64,000 bases of DNA from Emiliania huxleyi CCMP1516 (taxonomy: Eukaryota > Haptophyta > Isochrysidales > Noelaerhabdaceae). Numbering within the stretch: position 1 is the stretch's first letter; every line of letters starts with the position of its first letter. Below the pieces are notes generated by a model. That model worked only from the letters and a program-made list of their open reading frames with translations, made no database searches and had not been told where the DNA came from. Both the position numbers and the translations under genes were made by a program. Below are positions 50,667 to 61,137 of the stretch, piece after piece. Where the stretch lies: the NCBI RefSeq assembly GCF_000372725.1, contig NW_005201269.1, positions 93,077-157,076 of the forward strand, read 5' to 3'.

Positions 50667-53246
50667 ATGGAGTCTTCTGCCGAGGCGCCAGAGCCAGTCG
50701 AGATGGAGGCTGAAGCGGTAGAGGCTGGAGCGGCCGATCAGTTTTTCCCAGGCACGTGTCGAATTTGCTTTGGAGAGGAAGCCGATCGCCGGCTGGTGGC
50801 ACCGTGCGGCTGCTTGGGCGACCGCCGGCTTGTGCATCCGCAGTGCCTCGTGCGCTGGCAGCAGCAGGGTCACCTGCATGAGTGCGAGGTATGCCACTCA
50901 CCGTGGACCTACGGGCTCCAGCCGAATGCCGTCCCGCCGAGCGCAGACGTGGCGGTCAGCACGCTCGCCGCCTGCGAGGCCGCAATTCGAGCCGACGATC
51001 GGCCCTCGCTGCGCCGGCGGCTCTCGATGCATTTGGTGCAGGCGTCAGGCAAGGAATTGCTGCTGCTCGCCGCTAGGCACGGCGCGCCAGGCGCGGTGGA
51101 GGAGCTCGTGGAAGCAGGCGCGGATTGCGATGCAGCGAGTATGGAGGCGCTGCGCGAATGTGACTTCGATACGGCCCGGGTGATCATCCGGGCGGGCGCA
51201 CTGCCGCTGCCCTTCCCTGACCTCCTGGACGAGGGCGAAACGATCTTCCCGGTGGGTGCGGGCGGCGTCCATGTTGGATTCCCGGGTAACAACTCGCGCG
51301 TACTCGATCGGGTGGTGCGCGGCGATGCCGGCATGGTGCGCATCTTCCACGCGTATGGCGTCGACCTCAACGCCCCGCGCCATCGCTTTGGGCCGTCGCA
51401 GATCTCACTGCTGATGATGGCCATCGACTACGCGCCGGAGACCGTCGCGCGCGCGGCGCCGGAGCAGCGAGCCATGTCAGGGAAGGCCCAGGTCGTGCGG
51501 GCGCTCATCGAGTGCGGCGCGGAGCTCGACTACTGCACGGACCGCTCGACGGCCCTCATCAGCGCGATACTGCAGGACGACGTCCACGCGACGGTGCTGC
51601 TGCTGCACGCGGGCGCCTCCACCTCCGCGCGGCCCTCCGTCATCCAGCGAGACGACTGGGCGCTGGCCGACGTCACGTACTCGTCTGGCTCGCGTTGCTC
51701 GCCGGAGCTGCTGCGGGCGCTCGTGTGCTATCAGCTCACCGGGCTAACGCGCCACGCCTCCGAGTGCTTCGCCGACCCGCGGCGCGTGCGCGAGCCCGCC
51801 CACCGCTCGCAGCACTGCCCGGAGATGCTCATCGCCGGTGAGCTTGGGACGTGGATGGGCGGCATCTGGGCGGCGAAGAGTGGCCGCGCACTGCGTGAGC
51901 AGGGCAACGAGGAGATGCGCCAAAAGCAGTGGGCCAACGCGCTGATCAGCTACTCGGCTGCGCTGATCCAGGGCAGCTTCGTGGGCGAGGACGTCGAGGC
52001 CGACCCCGAGCCGCACAAGATCCTGGCCAATCGCTCGCTCGCCCACCTACGGCTGGCACAGGAGCAGGCGCGGCAGGAGGCGCAGGCGCGGTCGGAGACG
52101 GAGGCGCACGCGCTGATGGCGGCGCCAGCACGCAAGAAGGTCGCGCTGCCGCCCTTGCCGGATCTGATGGAGGCGTTGGGAGTTGAGGCGGTGCTGAGTG
52201 GCGCGAGCGCCGAGCCCACGGGCGAGCAGGCGGCGCGGGGCCTGCGGCCATCGATGGCGTCTCGCGCGCTCGCCTTTGCTGATGCGACGCGCGCGGCCGC
52301 GACGGCGCCCTCCCCTTGGGCCAAGGCCCACGCCCGCGTGGCCGAGGCCGCGTACGAGATCGCTGTGCAGTGCTGGGCGCGCGGCGACCGCCATGGCGTG
52401 CACTGCATGCGGCAGATTTGCAGCAACGAGTATCGGCTGGCCGCGGAGGCCGAGCCCTCGGGTGGCTTCATCACGTGCGCCATGAGGGTGGACAAGGAGC
52501 TGCTCGTGACGCCGCCGCGTCGTGCGAGCGAGGCAGACGACGACGACGACAGCGACGACGAGGGATCTCCGCTCGCACGGCTCAAGCAGCACGTGCGCCT
52601 GCTAACGCACGCCGGAGTGACAGAGTCGGACTTGGCCGCCGCGGGCTTCGCGATGCCGCCCGCGGCCGAGCTCGCCGGCATGACCGAGACGGAGGTCTCC
52701 GCCCTCCAGGCCCAGCTGGACACGGCGTGCGAGTCGCGGCCCGATTTCGACGAGAAGGTGGGGCTCGCCAACCGGCGCAGGATGCAGGGGAGCACGGACA
52801 TCCCCGCCACGAGAGAGGTCGCGGGTGCGGCGCCGTATGGAGCCGCGAACGAGCTGTGGACGATGTCGTTCTCCACGATTGGCTACACGCGCGGCCAGGT
52901 GCCGATGTGGGCCATCAGCATCGTCGACGCGACGCCCGCGCCGCATCCGTACGCCGACCTGCTCGTCGGCTCGGGCGTGCACCACGGGAGCGATCGCCCG
53001 ACGCTCGAGGAGTGCGAGGACACCTTGCTGCGCGCCGTCCAGTACCCATGCCACGCGGCGGGGCCCTCGCGCCGCCCGCGCCGCCTGGTGCTCGCGTGGC
53101 GCATGCGCGAAATGTACGAGGCGCTCGAGGCGCTCGCGGGTGGGATGGGCATAAGCGTCACGCTCGAGGCGTACGAGGTGGCCCTCGCCATCGCGGAAGC
53201 GCATGGGAAGAGCATCGAGGGGCGGAATCATGGGCCGGCAGAGTAG
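50667..53246 (+). CDS. RING-CH E3-ligase-like protein with ankyrin and TPR-like regions
   Basis: 859 aa, no intron. A RING-CH (RINGv, C4HC3) finger occupies residues about 31-80: CRICFGEEADRRLVAPCGCL, then HPQCLVRWQQQGHLHECEVC. All eight zinc ligands are visible. An ankyrin-like region follows (ELLLLAARHGAPGAVEELVE, STALISAILQDDVHATVLLL). A TPR-like segment (LREQGNEEMRQKQWANALIS, YSAALIQG) comes next, then a helical C-terminal half with DDDDDSDDEG and YEALEALAGGMGISVTLEAY. RING-CH proteins of the MARCH type are usually membrane ubiquitin ligases; no membrane helix is seen here, so this is a soluble architecture. ATG 50667 is the first good start. Stop TAG at 53246. Confidence 0.8.
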   Translation: MESSAEAPEPVEMEAEAVEAGAADQFFPGTCRICFGEEADRRLVAPCGCLGDRRLVHPQCLVRWQQQGHLHECEVCHSPWTYGLQPNAVPPSADVAVSTLAACEAAIRADDRPSLRRRLSMHLVQASGKELLLLAARHGAPGAVEELVEAGADCDAASMEALRECDFDTARVIIRAGALPLPFPDLLDEGETIFPVGAGGVHVGFPGNNSRVLDRVVRGDAGMVRIFHAYGVDLNAPRHRFGPSQISLLMMAIDYAPETVARAAPEQRAMSGKAQVVRALIECGAELDYCTDRSTALISAILQDDVHATVLLLHAGASTSARPSVIQRDDWALADVTYSSGSRCSPELLRALVCYQLTGLTRHASECFADPRRVREPAHRSQHCPEMLIAGELGTWMGGIWAAKSGRALREQGNEEMRQKQWANALISYSAALIQGSFVGEDVEADPEPHKILANRSLAHLRLAQEQARQEAQARSETEAHALMAAPARKKVALPPLPDLMEALGVEAVLSGASAEPTGEQAARGLRPSMASRALAFADATRAAATAPSPWAKAHARVAEAAYEIAVQCWARGDRHGVHCMRQICSNEYRLAAEAEPSGGFITCAMRVDKELLVTPPRRASEADDDDDSDDEGSPLARLKQHVRLLTHAGVTESDLAAAGFAMPPAAELAGMTETEVSALQAQLDTACESRPDFDEKVGLANRRRMQGSTDIPATREVAGAAPYGAANELWTMSFSTIGYTRGQVPMWAISIVDATPAPHPYADLLVGSGVHHGSDRPTLEECEDTLLRAVQYPCHAAGPSRRPRRLVLAWRMREMYEALEALAGGMGISVTLEAYEVALAIAEAHGKSIEGRNHGPAE

Positions 53247-53448
53247 TGCACCAGGGGATGTCGCGTTTCACACGTGTACTCTCTGTTTCGAAAAACCGCC
53301 CACGCGTACGAACCTACACGGGCGCAGAACAGGACGGCGGCCGCGTCCGCACGGCGACGGTGACGGGCACCATCGTCGGCACCACCGCTGCCGCCATGCC
53401 TTGTGGCTTGCACGCCCGCGAAGATGTTTAAATTCTTTTCCACAAACG

Positions 53449-53648
53449 ACAGGCAGGCCCCCGGAGATCGAGGTGGAGCCGTGGGACGAGCCCGACGAGG
53501 GCGAGAAGCTGCGCGCCTCCGCGCGGCCGCCGGAGCCGGCTGAGAGGAAGGCATGCTCACGCTTCCGGCCGCACACTCTCGTCCCGGAGAAGGAGCTGCT
53601 GGACCTCCCAGAGTTCACGTCCAAGAACGAGTTCCTACACCACGCAAG
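53449..53648 (+). pseudogene. Exon fragment cut off by a mobile element
   Basis: After a possible acceptor (cgacag|GCAGG) a protein-like frame reads PPEIEVEPWDEPDEGEKLRA, HTLVPEKELLDLPEFTSKNE and FLHHA. At 53649 it runs straight into element B, which supplies a few codons and a stop (TGA at about 53665). Nothing downstream resumes the frame. The parent family is not recognised. Confidence 0.45.
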
Positions 53649-53951
53649 AGTATATTGTAGAGACTGACCATGTGCAGAAAATATCTTTCAGTCTAGCTAA
53701 GCCTGGGAAGGCGATTTAGTGGGACGACCGCGAGGTGGCATGAAGATTGCAGCGAGAAGCGGCGAGAGACTGCGAAGAGAGATAGGAAGAGGCAGACTCC
53801 CTAGGGTGGGCGACGGCTAGCGCACCACACACCTCTCCTTAAAATCCCTGTGTGGTGGCGGCGTGCCGTCCTCCCATCCCTCCCTTGGGTTGTCTGTTTT
53901 CTTTCTTTCTTTTTAGGCGATTTAGTCGTGTTCACGCCGGGATCGTGTCCC
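53649..53951 (+). mobile_element. Dispersed element B, short copy, interrupted by a retroposon
   Basis: 53649-53715 and 53922-53951 match the two blocks at 31227-31291 and 31481-31510. Removing the inserted retroposon and one target-site duplication leaves gcgatttagtcgtg, so this copy lacks the 189-bp middle of the 31-kb copy. Confidence 0.65.
53720..53914 (+). mobile_element. SINE-like retroposon inserted in element B (TTTC tail, 11-bp target-site duplication)
   Basis: aggcgatttag flanks it at 53709-53719 and 53915-53925. The body is tgggacgaccgcgaggtggc ... gttttctttctttcttttt, nearly identical to the reverse complement of 24810-25010 but slightly shorter at the 5' end. Confidence 0.85.
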
Positions 53952-54210
53952 CGACCGACAAAACCAACATGCATGCACAGACTTTATCGAGTAGGTAGGC
54001 CGCGACTGTCGTGTCGCAACGAAAGTCAGAAGTCAGCACTGGGTCCCAGGAAGGCGAATGCGATGACGGCCTCTGAAAGAAAGAAAGAAAGATAACGGAC
54101 AACCTCTACCCTCTAGAGTGCACCTCCTGCCTTGTTTTTAACCAGCTATAAACTCCCGCCTTCGCGCCGTTGCATTTGTCCGCGGCCGCTATTATTGCTG
54201 CAGCAACTCC
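53952..54210. other. Flank before the hypothetical nuclear gene
   Basis: Contains gaaagaaagaaagataacgg at about 54077, resembling the tail of the same retroposon class in opposite orientation. No gene. Confidence 0.45.
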
Positions 54211-55410
54211 ATGCCCCCCCTCTCCCTGACCCGCCCCCGCCGCCAGTCGGCCGCCGACACGGCGGCTGCAATCCAAGCCTCTCTCCATGAGGAGGCCAAA
54301 GCGAAGGGGACTCGCGACGAGGGCGAGCACGAGGGCGAGCCAGCCGCAGCATCCTCGGCGGCGCGCAAGCGCAAGACCGAGACCGCGTCGGGATCCTCCA
54401 AGGCGCCGAAGACAGAGAGCTACGCCGTCCTAAAGTCTGGCCTGCCCAAGAGCAGCAAGGCCGCGCTGGCCAAGGTCGACGCCGCCGACCTGGCAGCAAT
54501 CAGAGGGGCGGACCTGAAAAAGAGCCTCATCGCTCACGTCAAGTCGCTGGCGCACACCGTCGATGCGGTCCGTCCTGCCACCCTCGCCTCAGCCGATCCG
54601 TCCTGCCACCCTCGCCACAGCCGATCCCACCATCGCCCTCTGCGCTCCGCACCCGCGCGCGCCTCTCCCCCTCTCCCAGGATTGGCACGACTCGTACGAG
54701 GAGACTGCGGAGGAAGCTTGCGAGTGGTGCGAGCGCCCCCCTGCCCTCTCCCACCAAACCGTGGCAGGCATATCCCTTCCTCATGCGTCCCTTCCTCATG
54801 CTCCAGGTTCTCCAAGTGTGGTGCCGCCGTCGAGGCCTGCCTGCGCGTCGGCGTCGGCCACGGCGTTGCCTTCGATCAGTGCCACGAAGTGCTCAAGCTC
54901 ATCTCTGACACGTGGGGCAACATCAACGCCATCCCCTTCCGCTGCGACGTCGGCGAGGACGTCTCCAACGTGGACACCGCGATCGAGGTGGACCTCGGCG
55001 GCGAGGAGGCGGGAAGCCACCACCTGACGAGCCCCGAAGGGCTCCTCTCGCTCGCGTGGCCGTGCCTGCTCGCCCGCGCCGCCGCGGACGCCGCTATGCC
55101 CGACGCCGCGCTGCTGCGGATGATCAAAGACGCGGTCGACCACGGCGTCGACGCGCCACACAAGGCAAGCGAGGAGGAGGAGGAGCTTGGCGAGGGCGTC
55201 GTCGGGGCGCGCGTCGCCGCAGGCCGCCCGCGTCTCTCCACCCTCTTCGACGGGCGCAGGGCGGAGTGGTCGGGCCTCGCGTCCACCAAGAAGAAGCACA
55301 AGATGCGCCGCGCGATTGATCGCCGCTTCGACGGCCCGAAGCACTTGCGCACTCGTGACTTCGGCTCGGACGACGAGGACGGCTACGGCGGCTACGGCGG
55401 CTTCTTCTGA
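54211..55410 (+). CDS. Hypothetical nuclear-type protein, three exons
   Basis: Exons 54211-54567, 54680-54732 and 54807-55410 give 337 aa in frame. Intron 1 is GT-AG and contains a 33-bp tandem duplication (gtccgtcctgccaccctcgc); intron 2 is GC-AG. N-terminus: basic, Ala/Lys-rich (SAARKRKTETASGSSKAPKT, SYAVLKSGLPKSSKAALAKV). Core: DWHDSYEETAEEACEWCE, FSKCGAAVEACLRVGVGHGV, LKLISDTWGNINAIPFRCDV. C-terminus: KKKHKMRRAIDRRFDGPKHL and a Gly/Tyr tail. The cysteine/tryptophan-rich core looks conserved, but I recognise no family. Likely nuclear from its basic stretches (inference). Confidence 0.6.
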   Translation: MPPLSLTRPRRQSAADTAAAIQASLHEEAKAKGTRDEGEHEGEPAAASSAARKRKTETASGSSKAPKTESYAVLKSGLPKSSKAALAKVDAADLAAIRGADLKKSLIAHVKSLAHTVDAVRPATLASADPSCHPRHSRSHHRPLRSAPARASPPLPGLARLVRGDCGGSLRVVRAPPCPLPPNRGRHIPSSCVPSSCSRFSKCGAAVEACLRVGVGHGVAFDQCHEVLKLISDTWGNINAIPFRCDVGEDVSNVDTAIEVDLGGEEAGSHHLTSPEGLLSLAWPCLLARAAADAAMPDAALLRMIKDAVDHGVDAPHKASEEEEELGEGVVGARVAAGRPRLSTLFDGRRAEWSGLASTKKKHKMRRAIDRRFDGPKHLRTRDFGSDDEDGYGGYGGFF

Positions 55411-56492
55411 GGCGCGTGCGGGGTTCCATGTAAGTTCCTGCCGGCATGCCAGCCCACTTGATGGCGCTGCTGCAGCAGCAGCAGCTAGGCGAGCCGCCGC
55501 GCCGTTCGCGCTCTGAGCATGCGCACACTGTTCCGCTCTCCCTTTTCCGAATTACGTTCTTCCTTTTGCGCGCGTTCCCTCGCGCTGTCTCTCGGGGCTG
55601 TCTGTGACTCTCCCTTAACAACGAAGGCTAGTGAAAAAAAATGTCAATCCGCTAGCGTCGCGCAGCGAGCAGGAGCGAGTTCGCGCTGCGCTAGGCTCAG
55701 ACGGCGAGTTCGCGCTGCGCTAGCGCTCGTACGGTGGAGTTCGCGCTGTTGCGCGGCGCTGCACTAGCTAGCTACAAGCAAGGCTCTCTTGCCAACTGCG
55801 CGCTGACGCGACGCCGTGTTTTTTCTCTCCATCGTGGTTTCTGGTCTCGCTGTCTCGCTCCACACACAGCTCACACGGCCCTCTCACGGCTAGGCTCACG
55901 GGCGAGAGCTGTGTGCGGCCTTTGTAGTTTGTTGTTGCCTCCAGGTTGCCTCGCCCTCACCGCTGGGAGCAGGTCTCTTCTCTCTTGCTGGCGGTGGCAT
56001 TTACGGCGCACCCGACCCGCGCAAGTCGCTGGGCTACTCTCGCTCAATGGACAAGTTTATGATTATGTTCATTTGCCGGGTCAATCTCTTTGTGCTCTCA
56101 ACATAGCCGGGCCGGACACGCCCCACCCGAATCTCACTCGTTTGCGTGTATGTACGACGAGCGGCACGTCGTGGTGCTGTGGATGATCAAATTATCATCC
56201 CGTGTCGGTTATTGTTTTATGTTTATGAGGTCGTTGTGTCCGCAGTTAAAAGAAAGAAAGAACGACCCACCCAACCCGAGCGCCGAGTGAGGGAGAGGTG
56301 TGGGTTGTGAACGGCACAGGCGCGCCACCACACGGTCAACTGCCGGCGAGTCGTGGAATACTTTTTCTTCTCACAGCCGCGCACGTCGACCTTGGGACGC
56401 CTCCGCGCACTCTGCGGTCCCGCACCTTCGAGAGCTCCTCACCGCGGCAGTTCGTTCGCGCTGAGCCGTCTGGTCCAGCACCCTGCTCTCGC
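55411..56492. other. Intergenic stretch, no gene recognised
   Basis: gcgagttcgcgctgcgctag is repeated in tandem at 55675-55750. The rest is mixed. The PWP2 5' UTR must lie near its right end. Confidence 0.5.
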
Positions 56493-57430
56493 ATGCGTCT
56501 CTCGTACGAGTTCAGCAACCTCTGCGGCACCGTCTACCGGCAGGGTCCGCTCGTCTTTGGCCCGTCCGGCGACGTGCTCTATAGCGCGGTCGGCAATCGC
56601 GTGCAGTGCTTTGACCTCGTGCGATCGCGCAGCTTCACCTTTCCGTTCGAGGCGCGGCGGAACCTGACGCAGATTGCGCTCTCGCCCGACGGGGCGGTGC
56701 TGCTCGGCGTTGACGAGGAGGGCCATCTCATCCTCGCCAACGTCCGCCGGCGAGTCGTCGTCGCGCACCTCAACCTCAAGTCCAAGGTGACGGCGGTTGC
56801 CTTCTCGCCCGACGGCAAATGGGTCGCGTTCGCCGCGGGCCGGCTCGTGCAGGTCTGGGCCACGCCGGCGCTCGAGCGCTCCTTCACGCCCTTCGCGCTG
56901 CACCGCACCTTCGGCGGCCACGGCGACGACATCCTCTGCCTCCGCTGGTCGTCCGACTCGCTCTTCCTCGCGTCGGGCGGCACCGACCTGTGCGTGCGCA
57001 TCCACTCGGTCCACCAGATCCCCGGGTACGTGCCCGCCAGCCTGAGCGGGCACCGCGCCGCAGTCAAGGCCGTCTTCTTCGACGCGGCCGACCGCACCCT
57101 CTACGCAGTCGACCGCGGCGGTGCCGTCTCCGTCTGGGAGCTGCGGGAGAGGCCGGACGCGGACCAGGAGGCGGCGGCCGCCACCGCCGCCGAGCTGGAG
57201 GCGGCGGGCGAGGCGGGCCGCGGCGAGGACCGGCTCGGACAGTGGTGGGAGCTGAGAGAGCGCCACTACCTCGACAAGGGCCACGCGCGGGTCACCTCTG
57301 CAGTGATGCACGCGCCGTCGAGGCTGCTCGTCGTCGGCTTCAGCTCGGGCGTCTTTGCGCTGTACGAGATGGTGCGAGCCGTCGAGATGCGCAGCCGAGA
57401 TGCAACCGAGATGTGTATCGCCGCAGCCAC

Positions 57431-57465
<35 letters not shown>

Positions 57466-59748
57466 CCGACGGAGAATCGTTTCCTAGCCCGGCCCGTGGC
57501 TATCGACTCTTCATGACCGTCGCACACCCACCCGGCGCTCTAAGGGTTGGCGCGGGCTCCCCTCATGCCCCGCGGACTCGGCTATGCGCCAAACACGCCC
57601 CGTCCCAGCCCTCCTCCCTTCGCCCTCCTCCCTTCGCCCTCCGCCCCTCGCCCCTCGCCCTCCGCCCCTCGCCCTCCGCCCCTCGCCCTCCGCCCCTCGC
57701 CCTCCGCCCCTCACCCTCCGCCCCTCGCCGCCCCGCAGCCGAGCTGCAACGAGATCCACACCCTCTCCGTCTCGGACGGCCGGATCGACGCCACCGCCGT
57801 CTCGCCGGGAGGCGAGTGGCTCGCGTTTGGCTGCGCGCAGCTCGGCCAGCTGCTGGTGTGGGAGTGGCAGGCCGAGTCGTATGTCCTCAAGCAGCAGGGC
57901 CACTTCTTCGCCGAGATCCTCTGCCTCGCCTACTCGCCGGGCGGCGCAATCATCGCCACCGGCGGAGGCGACTCCAAGGTCAAGCTCTGGTCGCCCGCCT
58001 CGGGCTTCTGCTTCGTCACTTTCGGCGAGCACACCGCGCCCGTGGTCGACCTCGCCTTCGTGCCGCACGGCCGCGCGCTCGTCTCCGCCTCGCTCGACGG
58101 CACCGTCCGCGCCTTCGACCTGCTGCGCTACCGCAACTTCCAGACGCTCGTCACGCCGACGCCCGTCCAGTTCGGCTGCGTCGCCGTCGACCCGTCCGGA
58201 GAGATCGTGTGCGCCGGCTCGCGCGACACGTACAACGTCTACGTGTGGAACCTGCAGACGGCGCATTTGCTCGAGACGCTGTCTGGCCACGAGTCGCCCG
58301 TCTCGTGCCTTGCCTTCGGAGCGAGCGGCAGCGGCCCCGCCCCTGGCTGCTCGAGGCGGTCCGCCGACTTCATTCTTCATCACGACTAATGATGAATTAG
58401 GCGGGGGCGGCTCGTGCGTCCTCGCGTCGGGCTCGTGGGACAAGACGGTCCGCCTCTGGGACTTCGTCTCGTCGAGCTCGTCCATCGAAGTGCTGCAGCA
58501 CGGTGCGGACGTCCTCGCTGTCGCCTTCAGCCCCGACGGCTCGATGCTCGCCGCCGCCACCCTCGACGGCGCCATCGCGCTGTGGGACGCGCGCGACGCG
58601 TCGCAGGTGGCGAGCATCGACGGCCGCTCCGACGTGGCGGGCGGCCGCTCGGTCCTGTCGAAGGTGTCGTCGAAGAACGCGCACGGCTCAAAGTGCTTCC
58701 GCTCGCTCTGCTTCTCGGCCGACGGTGGCGCCCTCCTCGCGGGCGGCAACTCCAAGTTCGTCTGCCTCTACAGCGTCGACGAGCGCACGCTGCTGCGCAA
58801 GTACGTCCTCTCCAACAACGCCGCGCTCGACGGCGTGCGGATGCACCTCAACTCGTCGCACCTGACCGACGCCGGGCCGACGCAGGACCTGCTGCTCGAC
58901 GCAGACGACGACGAGGCGGGCGGCGCCTCCGCCGCCACGCCGCGCAGCCTCGCGCGCCGCAGCGAGCGCGTGACGCGCCTCGCGGTGCGCTGCGCCTGCG
59001 TGCGCTTTGCGCCCGACGGCCGCTCGTGGGCGGCGGCTTCGACCGAAGGGCTGCTCCTCTTCTCGCTCGACGAGGTCAAATCTCCCCGCATCTCCCCACA
59101 TCGCCCTGCCGAGGTCCCACTGCTACCTCTGCCTCCCTCCCCCCTCTCCCCGTCGCCCCTCTCCACTGCTAACTCCCTCCTCGCCGCATCGTCTTCCACC
59201 CCCCCACCCACCCCGGCGCGCCTACCGTCCTGCCAAAGGCGCTCAACTTTGACCCGACCGGGCTCGAGCTCGAGACGACGCCGGCCGCCGTCGTCGAGGC
59301 GGCGCAGAGCGGCGACTTTGGGCGCGCGCTGCCGATGGCGCTCTGCCTCAACGAGCCGGGGCTGCTGCGCGGCTGCTGGCAGCTGGTGCCGCCGGAGCAC
59401 ATCCCGATCGTCGCGCAGCAGGTGCCCGCGCCGTACCTGGAGCGGCTCCTCCGCTTCCTCGGCGGCGAGCTCGAGCGCTCGACGCACGTGCACGCGGTGA
59501 TGCTGTGGGTGCAGCAGCTGCTGCTCGCGCACGGCCAGCAGCTGCGCGACCGGCCCGTCGCCTTCGAGGCGCCGCTCCGCGCGCTGCACAAGGGGACGCG
59601 GCTGAGGTACGAGGAGCTCGGACACATGTGCAACCGCAACCTCTTCTCGCTCGACTTTCTGATTGACCAGCACGGCCAGCCGGCGGCGGAGGCGGAGAGC
59701 GGAGAGCAGGGAGGAGACGAGAGCGGAGCCGGGACCGCCGCCGCGTGA
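56493..59748 (+). CDS. PWP2: Periodic tryptophan protein 2, small-subunit processome
   Basis: Exons 56493-57371, 57739-58327, 58401-59074 and 59239-59748 give 883 aa in frame, close to the usual 900 or so. PWP2 is a tandem WD40-propeller subunit of the UTP-B complex in 18S rRNA processing. Start: MRLSYEFSNLCGTVYRQGPL. Strong matches: LGQLLVWEWQAESYVLKQQG, KLWSPASGFCFVTFGEHTAP, SLDGTVRAFDLLRYRNFQTL, VLASGSWDKTVRLWDFVSSS, LLAGGNSKFVCLYSVDERTL, STEGLLLFSLDE. The C-terminal helical domain (ALNFDPTGLELETTPAAVVE to ELGHMCNRNLFSLDF) is present. Introns 1 and 3 are GT-AG and intron 2 is GC-AG. Intron 1 contains (CCG)n and gccctccgcccctc repeats; intron 3 starts with atctcccc units. Confidence 0.93.
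57425..57466. repeat. CCG-type trinucleotide run in PWP2 intron 1
   Basis: About twelve ccg units, followed at 57610-57730 by a cgccctccgcccct array in the same intron. Confidence 0.85.
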
Positions 59749-59891
59749 GACGAGGTCCGCGGCTGGTGGCGGTGTACGAGAGATACGTTGACGTCCTTTG
59801 TGCGGGCTCATCAGGAGCTGTGTGGGGCGGTTGTGGATTTTCCGCGCAAGCATAGTACCCGATAAAAGCCGGCTGGGGCACTTCGAGCCGT

Positions 59892-61137
59892 TTAATTCAT
59901 CTCCATTATTGCGCCGCCCACCGCAACGAAAGCTGCGCAACCGAAGGAGGTAATGAGGACCCACAGGCCCCAGATTAAAATTGCGGGGATGCTGAGTGCA
60001 AAGACCCCGGTGAATAAGCCGGTCAGCAGGTAGATAATGAAGGCAGCGATCGTCTCGCTCAGCGCCATGCTTGTACCCCCGGAAACTGTCTCGGAAGCTA
60101 TATCACCGGCAACCTCGGCCTTGTGCTCGTCAACGCGCCAAAATGGGATGCGGCCGTCTTGACCGCATCGCTAGCGCCTTCTCCCATCTGCTCGGTGGTT
60201 GGAGCTATGGCTGGAGCCACAACTTGGTCGACTACGATCCCGAGGCCTAGGGTTCCCGCGCCCTTAGCAACAGTCATCAGTGTTCCCTTAGCCGCCGCCG
60301 CCGCCGCCTCTGCAGCCGCCTTCTCCGCCGCCTTCGCTGCCGCCGCCTCTGACGCCGCCTTCTCCGCCGCCTTCGCTGCCGCCGCTTTGGTCGCCTTCTC
60401 CGCCGCCTCCGCTGCCGCCGCCTTAGTCGCCTTCTCCGCCACCTCCTTCGCCGCGTCCTGTGCCGCCTGCCCTGCGTTTCGAATTCCATCCTTGATCAGT
60501 TTGGCGGTCAGATCGAGGCTGGGGTCGAGCTTCATCATCAGGGCCGACAGTTTCGGCAGTCGGCGGAATTTGTCGCAGCCCGTGACGCCTGAGATGCCAT
60601 TGCAGATGTAGGCCAGCTGCTTTCCAACCCTGCCTGCCACATTCTCGAGGACTTCACGACACCACGGAGGACCATTCGCACAAGAATCGCCATCCAGCAG
60701 CTCGACCGCTGATTCGGCCTGCTTGATCAGCGCCTCGGCGTAGTACCCCGCCGGCTTTTGGGATAGCAAGTTCGGGTATTTGATATATCAGCAACCCGCT
60801 TACCCCAGTTCGAGTTCCCGCCTCCCAGAAGGGTGGATGTCTTCGGCACCGCCTTGAGGTTCGTCACCGAGTTGGTAATATGCTCATTGAAGGAATCCAT
60901 CGCGGCTTTTTTCGGACAGGCCATCGTACCAGCATTGACCATTATCTCGAGCATATCGTCAAATGTTTGGCACTCAACTCGGTGGTCAACTTCAAAACCG
61001 AACGGACACGATGAACCTGTCTTTGCCGCAGATCTTTGTTCGGTAGTCCGGTGACCTCTCGACGCGAGCGGTGGGACAAGGCGCAGCGCTGAGCCCTCGG
61101 CCATGTACAGCATCATTAGTATCGTGCATGCTGCCAT
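59892..61137 (-). CDS. Secreted/membrane alanine-rich protein, three exons
   Basis: Exons 61137-60796, 60754-60164 and 60119-59892 give 386 aa with both short introns (41 and 44 bp) GT-AG and in phase. The start MAACTILMMLYMAEGSALRL looks like a signal peptide. Cysteine-bearing luminal part: GSSCPFGFEVDHRVECQTFD, AGTMACPKKAAMDSFNEHIT, GDSCANGPPWCREVLENVAG, YICNGISGVTGCDKF. Then a repetitive EKAAAEAAAAKA helix, VAKGAGTLGLGIVVDQVVAP, and two C-terminal membrane helices (TIAAFIIYLLTGLFTGVFAL, IPAILIWGLWVLITSFGCAA). The end is MEMN. No family recognised; a membrane-anchored surface or vesicle protein is likely. Convergent with PWP2. Confidence 0.65.
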
